From: Antitrichia curtipendula
Taxonomy: Eukaryota > Streptophyta > Bryopsida > Hypnales > Leucodontaceae
Direction of reading: 5' to 3'
DNA length: 64,000 bases
Assembly (NCBI GenBank): GCA_951230915.1
Contig: OX579634.1
Coordinates: 11,496,725-11,560,724, forward strand
Below are positions 48,761 through 60,162 of this stretch, one piece after another. The translations under genes and the position numbers were made by a program. Below the pieces are notes generated by a model that ran no database searches, was not told the DNA's origin, and was given only the letters and a program-made list of their open reading frames with translations. The stretch's first letter is position 1; the number at the start of each line of letters is the position of its first letter.

Positions 48761-49645
48761 ATCCAAAGGTTAGTAGAAAACCATGGATGAAGTTTAAATA
48801 GCCTCCTCTAAAGCTAAACTTCATCTAACTATAATTTCCACTAGGAAACTCCAATTAGAATGAATTTTACCATTTGGGAAATGTCAAACCATTATTTATG
48901 AATAAAGATAACTAAATTTTGATTTTTGGCATTTTCGTATTAAGAAGTCAAAGTTCTGGCTTAATTTGGCCTGAGATGGTGAAGTTTGTTATGTTTTTAA
49001 ATTTAAATTGGTTCCCTTTAAAACCACCTAGAATATTAAAAACATCCATTGCTTGAAAGATACAATGGATCTCACTTAGACACCCACCATAGGAAGTTCT
49101 ATAGAGAAAATTTTAGAAATTGGTCGTACTTGTTTCACTTAAAGGAGGGAGATATAAAGCTCACAGTGTTGGCCAATTGATAATATTGAACAAAAGAAAC
49201 TACATTATGGGCTACTAATTTGACATTTGTTTGAATCTCAAAATAATAGACCACATTTATATTATTAAAATTTTAAAGCATTGTACTGTAATTTTAATAA
49301 TTTTGTGAATAAGGGCAGTTAGTACTAAAAAGATAATTTATTTTCCTTAAAACACATTACACTACAATGAAATTCTATTTCTAAATCTACTCACAATGAA
49401 AAGCAAAAAAACAAAATGTAATGAACTATACCAAAATTAAAAGAAAATTATAAATAAATAAATAAACAAAGCCAAATAATTTAAATTTTTAAGTATTTAA
49501 AAAATAAATATGAAAATAAAATTAAGAATTTTTAAAAACAATGAATTGTGGTATCAATGGTAGAAGTATGATCAACTATATAAAGATAACACCTCAAAGG
49601 CAAAATAAAACCACTAATAGAAATGTTATTCAATGTGACATATTG
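48761..49645. other. AT-rich intergenic DNA
   Basis: No gene is supported. Several TAAATAAATAAA runs occur near 49450. Confidence 0.5.
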
Positions 49646-49649
49646 TTAA

Positions 49650-50928
49650 CTCCTAAGGTCATTATTCTATTAAAAACCATTCAAAACTGTCTGAGATCAT
49701 GTGATAAAAATTTCATGAAGTTTGACTACACAAATTGAGAGATATTAGCATTCAAAGCTGGGAATTGTGGGGAAAAAAGAATTTGAACATTAGAGTTATT
49801 CGTAAAGTAAACCCGAGTTTAGAGGTAAAATTGGGATTTGAGCCCCTGCTTTATGTAAAAATGCTGGTGAAAAAGTAAAAAGCTCACGCAATCAACACTA
49901 GCAAAACAAAACTTGGGACCAAACTTTCTTTCGCATCGAAATGGTGCCTAAAAAAGTTTGAACCTGAGTTTACCTGTCAAAGAAATTATACATTGATAAT
50001 TTGTGAGAATGGAGGGTGGAGAGGTTGTTTTTATAATGAAATCCACTGTTCTTTATGAACTCTCAAAGGATATGGGTTTATTTTAAGATTGAGCTCCTCC
50101 AAGCTCTTACAAGTTACTTACAACTCCAACCATTTACATATCCCATATGGGTTGCTTTACCTCCTTTCACCAGTTTGTATAAGAGCTTGTTTAAAACTGG
50201 GTACCAAACTAGGGATGACTTTATGAATAACTCTATTGGCTTGCAAATTTAGATGACATTGACCACCATTTGTGAAAAAAATTTGCACATTGAACTTTGA
50301 ACTTAAAATTTTTTGCCTTGAAGAATTGAATTGAAAGTTTAAGAATTAAAAACAAAAACAAAAACAAAAACAACTTGATTTTTATTCTTTAAGAAATTGT
50401 GAAGTAGATGTAGGTACAAAATTGAAAGAAAAATTAAATTGTTAATAACTCTAAGATGGGATTGAAATACAAAAATTACAATGGTGAGATTATTCCAGAA
50501 AGAAAACTTAACGTTCTCAATCTTCTTTATTTTTTAATTGTACAAATTGCATTCAGAAATGAATCTTATAAGTCATTTTTTCAAGAAGATGCTTAGATTG
50601 CCCAAAAAACAAGATTGTTTAAAACTTTCACATCACTAACCCAAATGGAATAAATCAAAGCTTCACATATAGACAAAAATATGATTTGTGAGGAGAAAAA
50701 ATTTAAAATTTAATTTCAAGTTTTTGTAGATTTCTTTGCCTGCCAATTGAAAATTTGGACTTTTGTGGTATAATTTTTGCTCCTAGGCATTGATTGGAAT
50801 AAAAAATTATATTTCCAAAAAACTAATAAGTTTTTCTATCTTATGAGAAAGTTTCACTAAAAATTGAGGTCATAGGAACTTGCTTAAAATCCACTTTGTC
50901 CTCCGAGAGGACAATGGGCCTTTAGGGA
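49650..50928 (+). mobile_element. piggyBac-like MITE, subfamily 1 (copy I), with internal insertion
   Basis: The left end CTCCTAAGGTC follows TTAA (49646-49649). The right end GGGCCTTTAGGGA precedes TTAA (50929-50932). The right 640 bp matches copy A closely, including the subterminal hairpin at 50896-50914. Subfamily homology on the left stops near 49785 and resumes near 50275, so about 490 bp of unrelated sequence is inserted. The termini are more decayed than in copy A. Confidence 0.7.
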
Positions 50929-50932
50929 TTAA

Positions 50933-51948
50933 TGACTAAATGTCCATTGTAACTAGCCCTTTTCTTTGGTGAAATGAGGCTAGAAAGCACCAATCCAAAA
51001 TTCAGGGCGAAAATGATTAATAGAAATTTTAAAAAGTAGAAATTAGTGGCCAGCAAGCGGCCTAGGGTTTCAGGGTCGTAGCTTGAATGCTCCAATCCTA
51101 GCTGCATATATTGCCTATTCCTCTCCTTCTACCATGCCGTTGGTTCAAAATCTTGTGCCTAATTGCCCCACGTCTGCCCATTGTTGTGGCCTATAAGGCT
51201 TTGGATATCTTTCAGTTGTTGCCATTGGAGCTTTTTACAAAACTCTATTCATTGCCAACATTCACCAAGGCATTCAAAACCACAATTGTCAAATTGTGGA
51301 CCAATCATTCCACTATGTTGCCTCTTTGAATTCCATTCCTCTTGTTAATGATTGCATTGTTGCACGTTGTCACCACTCCTTTTTGTTTTGATTTTGCAAT
51401 GGTTTTTAGGGATGATGCAATTGTTGCGGAAGCGGCACCATTCTTCCCACTCTTTGTAGTTATGATGATGGAGACTTCAAGCATTGGAAGGTTCATTGTT
51501 TCTACTCCACTCACTAGTTACTGCTTGGTTGATTTTGGATGAGAGGCTTGAAGCATTGCATGACTATATTATTGTAAGATAAAATCATTTTTGTCTTGTG
51601 CATGTCTTTGTCTTCCGTTTGCTGCAATAGGTTATAGATTGCGCTAATCTATACATATATTGCTCTTTGTTTGCTTAATGAGTTGTGTTTCTGGTTGTAC
51701 ATCTTATCCACAACACCGTTCTTTGACACAAGGTCGCCAAAGGTGGTTGTAAATGTTGTAGTATTCATGTTCTAGGCAATCCCATAGTTTGACAAGGTCA
51801 CTAATGGTGGCCTTGTTTTTTACACTTAACAATTTGTTGTTGTTGAATTTTGAGTCTTGCGATGGATGAAGACTCCATTTGTCTAGAATTCAACAACCAC
51901 AATTTTGAGGGAGGCATGTCTGTGAGGGCATAAATCCAAGAGATTACA
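50933..51948. other. Intergenic DNA
   Basis: Short frames of 60-72 codons on both strands have no recognisable features. No gene is supported. Confidence 0.45.
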
Positions 51949-53020
51949 ATGGCGAAGGCTAGTGCACCACCACAAGTGCAAGTTGTCGCAACAAAGGTAG
52001 CCTATGCAACTGCACGCAACGTGGAGAGAGAGGTTGCTCTCCGCCGTTGTGAGTTGAAAAGAAAGGCTATCTATATTAAATATAGAGATAATAAAGCACG
52101 TTGAAGTGCACGGGAGGCAATGTTAATTGCAAGGTTCTTTTTAAATTTGTGAAACCCAAATAACCCGCAACCCCTACATCTCCTTTGTGATTTCACGGCA
52201 TTAAATTCAAAATCCAATAGTTTTGAATGTGCCTCCCAAAGCTTCACATTCAACATTGTGTTTGTAGATACAGAGCTCTTGAAATCCGAACTTCCAAACC
52301 TCTCGCAAAAAAAGAGCAATAGCATTGGCCGATCGGAGTCTACAGTAGCAACAAAGAAAACTCACAAAATACATCAGCAGTTGAAGGACAACATTGTTTA
52401 CATCTCCGATAGAAAAGAAGATTTGAAATCTGACGATGACTTCAAGAAGATACTGCCACCCAAGAAATCCAAGGCTAATTATGACAAAACTCAAAGATTT
52501 CAAAATGAGTGGGCTACAAAGCTGGTGTGGGTAGAACCAATTCGAGGCAATGACGACAAAGTTCACCTTGTGAAGTGCACATTGTGCTTCACTTTTGAAA
52601 AGAATCCAAAAATCTTGGGCCCAAAGTAGGACATGCTCCAGAAACACAAGGGAAAGATGAAAGCATCGTTTTGATATGTCTAATTACAAGGTCAAGGCTA
52701 ATGAATAGTAAATCTTAGAAATTAGTTTCCATCAAATAAGTTTGAAACACTTGCAGCCAAGCAACCTACATTAGTCCTTCACGAAGTGAATACCACCACA
52801 TCCATGGTGCACTGGAAGAAAATTGTACAATTGTGCACAATTGACCAAATCATCCGATGGTTTTGATCATCCAATGTTGGAATATGAAGGAAAGCAAACA
52901 CTCTATGCATTCCTCAATGTCTCTAATTTGTCTAGGATGCATTGGACAAACAATTCTAGGTGGGAGATGGTTGAAAAAAATAAACATTGCCTGATTCCTT
53001 GCAATAACTTGTGACAAAGT
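51949..53020 (+). pseudogene. Decayed zinc-finger transposon gene (hAT-like protein fragments)
   Basis: Several pieces line up in one direction. A 51-codon frame at 51949-52104 encodes MAKASAPPQVQ...RRCELKRKAI. A frame at 52258-52629 ends in RFQNEWATKLVWVEPI and VKCTLCFTFEKNPKILGPK, a BED/C2H2-like zinc-finger region whose next residue is a stop codon (TAG where TGG, tryptophan, is expected), followed by DMLQKHKGKMKA. A later frame at 52823-53014 has LYAFLNVSNLSRMHWTNNSRWEM. From memory this series matches large plant hAT-related zinc-finger proteins. Stops and frame changes between the pieces show that it is dead. The transposase core is not seen. Confidence 0.5.
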
Positions 53021-53089
53021 CACTACTATGGATAATAGAAGTTGGATATGCATCACACATATATGGTGGAGAATTATGTAAAAATTCCT

Positions 53090-53620
53090 CATTTGATTTT
53101 ATTATAGTACAATTGCTTTGCTAAAATCTAGTTAAAATATAAAGATGTCTATTTCACAAAGTGTAGTAAAAGGATGCTAAACACCAAATTCTTCCTAGCT
53201 TATGATTTTGTTATTTAATGGGGTACTTTTTTAATATAAAAGATGTACATATGGACGTTCTTTACATGTCTACGCAATTGGATCAAAAAAATTCCTCACC
53301 AATTTTTTTCAATAAAATATTATGTAGAACTTTGAAAAATCACTTACAAACTTCACTAAGAATGGAGTTTTGTTTTTTTTAAAGTTGGAATTTGGTATGC
53401 TTGATTTGGATTGTGTAAGAATTGGATGTTAATTATGTAAGACAAAAATTCCAATTTTTTTCTATGCTACGCAATAAAAATTGGAATGACTCTAATTGGT
53501 AGTTTGTAAATGAGCTAAACCTTATTATACAACATATAGGAGGAAAAAAAAAGCAAGTAGAAAGAAGTGGAGAATGATTCAAAGTACTCAATTGTTAACA
53601 ATTTATTTAATGGAATTGAA
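53090..53620 (+). repeat. Single foldback arm joined to a MITE subfamily 2 fragment
   Basis: 53090-53525 matches the right arm of the 36.07-37.15 kb foldback (TAGTACAATTGCTTTGC... to CTAAACCTTATTATAC). Directly after it, 53522-53620 matches the interior of MITE copy E (ACAACATATAGG ... AGTAGAAAGAAGTGGAGAATGA). No left arm is present. Confidence 0.6.
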
Positions 53621-54248
53621 ATACCACTTTGTGTTAAATTTTAGATTCAAAATACTGAATTTGAAGAGATGCGATTCCCTCTCTGATACAATTAAAAAGG
53701 AAAATTTTCATTGAAACCCAGTTCCAAAATGGATTTCAAAGAACACACATCTACTGAGGACCTCCTTACATATGAGCCCGGTAGGCAAGAAAAGCAACTA
53801 GAAGACAAGAACAGTGCCACTGATGATCAGTAAGCACGGAAGGAGGAGAGGCAGTTCCACCAATATCAGTGTAGAAAACACTCTAGAAAGAGCATAAAAG
53901 TGCTTTCTCTATTTCGGCATTGCTGACTGCTCCTACCCATCGATACATGTAAGCTGACCCTAAGTGGGACAACATGACTGCATGAGTCCATTACATAACA
54001 TTGTTAACCAGACGTGGGGGGGGTCCCTTTTGTTTCCTCCGAAAATGGAAGCCCCTCTGCTTGGTTGCTTCCTCTCAACAGTAGTCCATCCAATGGGATT
54101 GTGTAAAGCTTCCTCTCAACAGTGCCTTTGCAAGAGCCCAACCAATCTAATTGATTATATTATAACTGAATTCCCCCCCAAGTATATAGGGGGGAATTAT
54201 ACCTCTAGCTGGGTGGGTGACATTATGCTCGGTTAACAATGTTATGTA
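53621..54248. other. Intergenic DNA
   Basis: A 90-codon frame at 53964-54236 has no recognisable features. No gene is supported. Confidence 0.45.
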
Positions 54249-54249
54249 T

Positions 54250-54471
54250 AAGGTAGCTCTACCCAATTCCGACCACTGACCCAATTCCACCCAAATGAAA
54301 AGCCTTCATTGATTCCAGAATACAAATCTGTGACTGTAGTACATGCCTTAACTTGCATGTATTGTAAAGTTAAGGCATGTACAACAGTCACAGATTTGTA
54401 TTCTGGAATCAATGAAGGCTTTTCATTTGGGTGGAATTGGGTCAGTGGTCGGAATTGGGTAGAGCTACCTT
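54250..54471. mobile_element. Near-perfect 105-bp inverted repeat (foldback MITE)
   Basis: The left arm 54250-54354 and right arm 54367-54471 are reverse complements with one mismatch in 105 bp (GACTGTAGTAC against GACTGTTGTAC), around a 12-nt loop GCATGTATTGTA. With ends read as AGGTAGCTCT (54251) and AGAGCTACCT (54470), TA flanks both sides, as for Tc1/mariner-type MITEs. The near identity implies a very recent origin or ongoing correction. A transcript would form a long perfect hairpin that could feed small-RNA pathways. Confidence 0.85.
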
Positions 54472-54505
54472 AATCAGTATTTAAGTTACAGTCAGTTATG
54501 CTCTT

Positions 54506-54529
54506 CTTTGATTGATTGACTGACTGACT
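54506..54529 (+). repeat. GATTGATT/GACTGACT microsatellite
   Basis: A short run of TTGATTGATTGACTGACTGA tetranucleotides lies just downstream of the foldback. Confidence 0.7.
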
Positions 54530-54534
54530 TCCGA

Positions 54535-54890
54535 ATGTTTAGGGCCCCAAAGTCCCCAACCGCCTTTCCTTTCCATTCCTTTGCCTCTGAAAACACGTCC
54601 AATGATGTCGGAGAGAGTAGACTTCTGAAAAGCAGACAGGGCCGGGCCGGGCCGGGCCGGGCGGGGCGGGGCGGGGCGGGGCGGGGTTTAGGGGAAGTCA
54701 TGGCCAGGGAAGCGCAGGGAAGCTGCCTGCTGCACGAATTCCGGAGGGGCGAGCTCTGAGACTGATTCAGGGCCGCTACATAAAAGCGGCAGGAAGACAA
54801 GACGGTTTAGCCGAAGAACATCTCTTTGTTATGAATTGGTTGTCTGTGGGAGTGGAATTTCACACTAGAGAGGCAAGAAGGAAGGTAACA
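54535..54890 (+). promoter_or_regulatory. Isolated GC-rich island with GGGCC/GGGGC repeats
   Basis: A GC-rich block of about 350 bp sits in AT-rich DNA. It contains (GGGCC)4 then (GGGGC)5 at 54638-54686, which meets the pattern for a G-quadruplex. Next come a TATA-like CATAAAAG at 54780 and a donor-like AAG|GTAACA at about 54885. The layout resembles a promoter plus first exon, but no coding exon follows before the MITE at 55219. It could be a promoter remnant or the promoter of a non-coding transcript. Confidence 0.4.
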
Positions 54891-55218
54891 TGTTCTTAAA
54901 GTGACCATTTAAGGTCTGGTTCACCTTTTTCGCAGGCTTCCGTGGACAGAGATATTTTTAGATAATTTTTTCAGAGAAAGGAAAAATAGACGTGGAACCT
55001 AATACAAGTGGTTTTGTAATTTTCCAAGCATTTTTGAATTACTTATTAATTTTCAAAGATTCAAGGGGCATAGGCACCTATTTGTGACCCTAGGTCTTCC
55101 AAAATCCATCCACTTGCAACTTGTAAAGAGATGAGTAGACATCAAAGACAATGATTGGCTCTTGCAATAGAAAAAACAATTTTTCCTCCATGCATTTAAT
55201 TGCTAAACCGGGTCCATA

Positions 55219-56149
55219 CCCCTAAAAGCCCATTGTCCCTTCGGGGGACAAATGCGTTTTTGGGCAGGTACCTACGGGCTGCAATTTTTTCCTGATTTTT
55301 TGAAACTTTTTTTGGAGGTAGAAAAGCTGACTAGCTACGTGGGAATATAATTTTTTTCACAAACGGTGCCTGGGAACAAAAGTTATGACCAAATAAGCTC
55401 AAAACAGGGGACAGGGGGCAGCACGGGCAGCAAAAAAAAATATTCACTTTTTTAATTTTTATTTATTTTTAATATTTTTTCTCATAGATTATATTTTTGT
55501 CTATCAAGAAAGCTTTGATTCATTTCATTTGGATTTGTTATGAGAAAGTTATGGACATTCTTGTTTTTCGGTCAGTTAGAGCATCTTTTTGAAAAAATAA
55601 CTTGTAGGATTCATTTCTAAATGCAATTTTTCAAATTTTTCAATTTTCTTTTTTGCATGGTTTAGTTTACTTGCTAGAACAATCTCACCATAGGGATTAG
55701 TGCATTTTAATTCCATCTAAAATATATGAATACTTTAGATTTTCCTTCTATCTCGTACCTACTTCTCCTTAACAATTTTTTTAATAATGAAAATTATGGT
55801 TTTTTGATTTGATTTTTTTAAATTAGACTCTCAACTCAATTCTCCACTATAAAGATTTAAAGCTCAAAACTCTGTAGTGCAAAAATTTTAAGTTAAAAAT
55901 GTTCAAAGTCAAAAAATCCAATCCCACAATGTGCTGAAAAATTTGTTTTTTTCACTTTAAACGTAGATATCTTGCAATCTGTGCGGTCAAGAATTCTGAA
56001 ATTTTTTCTACACATTCTCATATTAGTTAGGTGTAAGATCCTACATTAGATGTGCAAAAAAAACATTTTTAATTTTTTTTCACTCTTTGCTAAAAAAGTG
56101 GCAGTTTTGGGTGTTTTTTGGCAGAAAAAAGACCTTGGGCCTTTAGGGG
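55219..56149 (-). mobile_element. piggyBac-like MITE, subfamily 1 (copy B), inverted
   Basis: The left end CCCCTAAAAGCCC follows CATA (decayed TTAA). The right end GGGCCTTTAGGGG precedes TTAA (56150-56153). It is copy A in the opposite orientation, with the subterminal hairpin at 55233-55251. The TTAA at its right end is also the left target site of the autonomous element. Confidence 0.85.
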
Positions 56150-56153
56150 TTAA

Positions 56154-56173
56154 CCCCTAAGCGTCAGAGCGTC
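56154..56173 (+). repeat. Left terminal inverted repeat of the piggyBac element
   Basis: CCCCTAAGCGTCAGAGCGTC directly follows the TTAA shared with MITE copy B. GTCC...GGAC a little further in (56171-56190) can form a small stem. Confidence 0.65.
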
Positions 56174-56675
56174 CATTTTTCGGACGTTGGGAATCGGTGC
56201 TGGCGATCGAAGTAGTGGAGGATTCACAGAGGTCGACAAGCTATACGACAATGTTTGAGGGTTCTCCGGGGTGGTGAATCACCCATCTCTGCACCGCCGA
56301 TCGGGTTGAGTCAGCCATAATTGCGAAGTACAAATTGATCAGCTCGCAGTCCTGCCCAGGGATAGTCTGTTGTAGTGGATTTGACCGGATAACGCCGGTG
56401 ACTGGCCGTTGAGTGTGCTCCAACCTTGGATTCTTAGTCGATGTCTTCCCGACGGCGTTCTTCCACAACGCGCACTCTGCAAGGCCGTCCGTAACTAGGT
56501 TGTTAGTGTTGAAGGACACGGCTACAAGCTTGGGAATTGGTAGTGGGGGTGGTTTCGAATGATGTTTGCAACAGCTTGAACAAATCCGTACGAGGGGAGG
56601 TGCTTCCCACTTGCACCCACTCCCTTTTTGGAGAGAGAACTCCACTCGGAAGGACAGACGCAGCATTGTTGGGCG

Positions 56676-59600
56676 ATGGCGACCAAGGCAGTTTCGACGT
56701 GCAATGGACGACCGCAAGCTGAAGAGGTAGCTGCAATTTCAAATCGCTTATTTAATTGGGCCTACCATGAGCGCAAGACAAGCATTCAGACAGCACGCAC
56801 AATTAGCAGGTGCTTGAGCGAGGACTTCCTCCGATCCCTTCCTACACCCTGGCTGAATCATTGGTGGCCGACGGATGCTCCGCAAGCTTGCAATTGGCGC
56901 TACTTATTCAAGAGGCAGGTGGGCAGGCTCTTGCGGTGGCGTGAGCGATTTGTAAGGGGCGATCCACGGGGGTTTCCAACAAACATTGACACCTTCATTT
57001 GTGAAAGGTGGTGGCCGGATTCAGTTCTTGATGAAGGAACATGCTCGACAGAGGGCACAAGCCCGGCTCAAGGCACGACCAATCCAGGAGCGGGGCAGAA
57101 TTGGGCGTGCACTCTTGAGTGCAAGAGAAAGCTGCCCTCAAACAAGATTACAAAGCAAGGTCGACTCCGAGCAACTCCCATCGGGGGACTTCGGTGAAAG
57201 CGGAAGGCACGAACTCTCACAGACTCCGACAGCGATTCAGAGCCCCTTGGCAGGGGAAACCCTAATTGACGACATTTCAACTGGTGGACAAGGGCGGGGA
57301 AGAGGGAGACTGGGGGGGCGATGTGGAGGAAGGCAGCGTGACTTCATTGGAGACCAAATTGCAGTGACTGAGGAAGAAGGGGATTGGAGAAATTCTAATG
57401 CCACCGAACGAGGAGGGCGTGGCAGGCATCGTAGAAGAGGGCGAAGCATTGCCGGCCGTGGAGGGGCACCAATTGGTTGGCGAGCACCAAATATCATAGT
57501 TGACCGCAATTCACCGCCAGTCTTGAGGAAGCGTCCGCCTCGGAATCAAGGGAGTGTTGGAAGCCCCCACACGCCAACTGGGGTCCCCGCGCGGCGTGGG
57601 CGTTGCGGGGCGGGTCCTTCATCAAGGGATCGACAAGGAGCACAACAAACTCCTCGTAGGCGCAGCACGCACACCTCAGACTTCACCTCCACGCGAGCAT
57701 GCCTTGACAAGATAGCTTCTGGGAGAGTGGCAGTGAATCTCGTGGATCAATTCGAAAATGCGGCATTTGTGAACAACTGGCTGCATGCTGTAACAGATTT
57801 AGCGTCTATTGACGTTCTAGAAAGTGCATCACTTGTGCAGCCAGGCGGGGAATCGGCAGTCCTTGCTACTGGCCATGTCGGGTGTTTCGATTCAGCACCG
57901 CGGCCCTTGCAGGGAAGTAGCCACGTAGGGGAACAACCACCGCATACCAAACCATGTGTGCCCGAGTCGGTATACGGACAATTCGGGGCACAGCTACCTA
58001 GTAGTGTCTGGGTCAACTTGGAGATTCTGGGATACGACGCTGCACAATGGAGGAATGTGAAGTCGTTTTTGGGTGATGTAGAGCAGGTGTGGTGGGAAAA
58101 TGAGGTGCAGTGGTTCGGGGGGCAGTTCCAACCTCCAATTGGCTGGCGCAAGGTGGCTGTGACCGATTGCCAATCCTTCGATTACATGGCACCAACAACG
58201 GAAGGATACACAAGACGCGGGCTGACTTTCCCAACACAGTCAGCTGCACATGACGGTAGTGTTGATGTTTGTGGGAACATTCCATCCATGGCGCCTTGCA
58301 TTTCTGAAGAAGCCAGTACACCTCATCGGCCGCTGCAGCGACCCCTCCACTCGGACGTGCCACCTACAAATGGCGAGCAGCAACCAACGAATTACAACCC
58401 CTTCAGTCACTGGGATGGTTTCACCAACGATTCTGTTGACTCTACTTGGATGGCCGAGTTTCGTGATTTTACAGGTAATGATTCTGACGATTCAAACCCT
58501 GACTTCGAAGTAGAGGATGAAGATAGCGTCCATTTATCACAGCCTCATGTTGTAGACATGAATATGTATCGCCACTTTCGTATGGCAGATGCTCGTGTGT
58601 GGATAGACCACATTCGAGCCAAGTATGATGATTCTCGATGGGGTAATAGTAGTCAGACATTAGTTGGTGACCGAACTACATTCCTTGGGCCTGAACCCGG
58701 CCCAACATGTAGGCTGACTCGGGCTACTCAGCCTCCAATACATTTTTTTGATCTTTTTTTCGATGATGTCCTCCTAGACCGATTAGTGCAGGAAACTAGT
58801 CAGTATGCAACCCAAGCCTCTTACAAGTATCCAACCTTGACAAATGGTCGTGAAGGGTGGTACGACACTTGTCCTGGCGAGCTGCGATTATGGCTAGGTT
58901 GTGTCATTTTGATGGCTATTAAACAATTCCCGACCATTAGAGATTACTGGAAGAGGGATGCATTTTTTAGATGTTCAGTGCTTCCAAAAGTTCTTACCCG
59001 TGTTCGCTTCGAAGCCTTGCTACGTTGCCTCCATGTGACGGATAATGCCTCTCTACAAACCGATAGGTCGCATGGTGACTATGATAAGATAGGGAAGGTG
59101 AGATTTATGGTAGACCACTTCGTTAGGAGATCCAAAGAGCTCTATAATCCTGGTAGATATATCACAGTTGACGAAATGATGGTCGCTTATAGGGGTCGAT
59201 ACTCTGGCTTCAGACAATACATGGCAGCCAAACCCACTAAGTACGGGTTCAAGTTCTGGGCAGCTGTGTCTACAGAGAGCCGATACATCTACAATGTCAT
59301 TCCGTATGTGGGAAAACAAGGAGAAGTAGATGTAGGGCAAAGTGAACGTCTCGTTTTAGATCTTATCAGAGGCCTTGAGTACCGAAAACATGTGATTGTA
59401 GTAGATAATTTCTTCACGTCTCCCTCTTTGTTTGACAAGCTCCTTGACCTTGACACCTTCGCAACGGGAACACTGAAGGGGCCACGAATTGGTGTGCCGT
59501 ATTTTCTCTGCGGATTCCATAGAGATGAGCACCCTCGTGGGACTTTGTTTTGGCTCATCCATGAGGACCATAAGATGGCAGCAACAGCGTGGTTTGACAG

Positions 59601-60162
59601 CAAGCCAGTGATTTTTCTGAGTACTAGTGCTGATCCCGTTGCTCCAGGCCCCCCTACTTGTAAGCGTTGGGTGAAAGGCAATCATGATGATGTGGATACT
59701 ACACCACAACAATTGGAGTATGCGGAGAACATGGGAGGAGTTGACGTGGTAGATCAGATGAGGAGAGATTACACTTGCCAATACCATAGTCACAAATGGT
59801 GGCACAAAATGTTCTTTTTTGTTTTAGATTCTAGTCTACATAATAGTTGGGTGCTGTATTGTGAACACATGCAAGGGAGGCCGGAGAAATTAGGTATGAG
59901 GAAGCAGTTCTATTACAAGGTCGCCCAAGCCCTGATTGAGCCTAGGTTTCCTCTCCCTCGAACCATTCACGTTGCTGGCAGGAATCCAAACGCCCTCCAC
60001 GTCCCTGAGTCTCATCGCACCTTAGTTCGGAAGTGCATTAGGTGTGGCAGGAAGCAGAACAGCTACTGCGCAGCATGTGGATTTGTGTTCATGTGCCGCA
60101 AGTCTTGCTACTTGATCGTTCACAGCTGCCGAACGTGGGCCTTGAAGATAGCCGCAATGTAA
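56676..60162 (+). CDS. piggyBac-type DDE transposase
   Basis: The main reading frame runs without a stop to TAA at 60160-60162, with up to 1058 codons from 56986. Within it, numbered from 56986, the DDE_Tnp_1_7 domain spans about 583-960. The catalytic aspartates are D729 (TVDE), D807 (VVDN) and D920 (GGVD), with the usual extra D923 (VVDQ). The C-terminus holds a cysteine cluster (C1017, C1020, C1028, C1031, C1037, C1041, C1048), the DNA-binding zinc region of piggyBac. The N-terminal half is arginine/glycine-rich. The frame start at 56986 is TTG, so translation more likely begins at ATG 56676 in another frame (MATKAVSTCNGRP...), which overlaps to 57197. A short intron or a frameshift must join the two. 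The enzyme cuts and pastes DNA at TTAA. Confidence 0.85.

Noticed and set aside
51111..51542. Two overlapping frames of 66-72 codons
   Set aside because: Short, hydrophobic by composition, with no recognisable features or homology.
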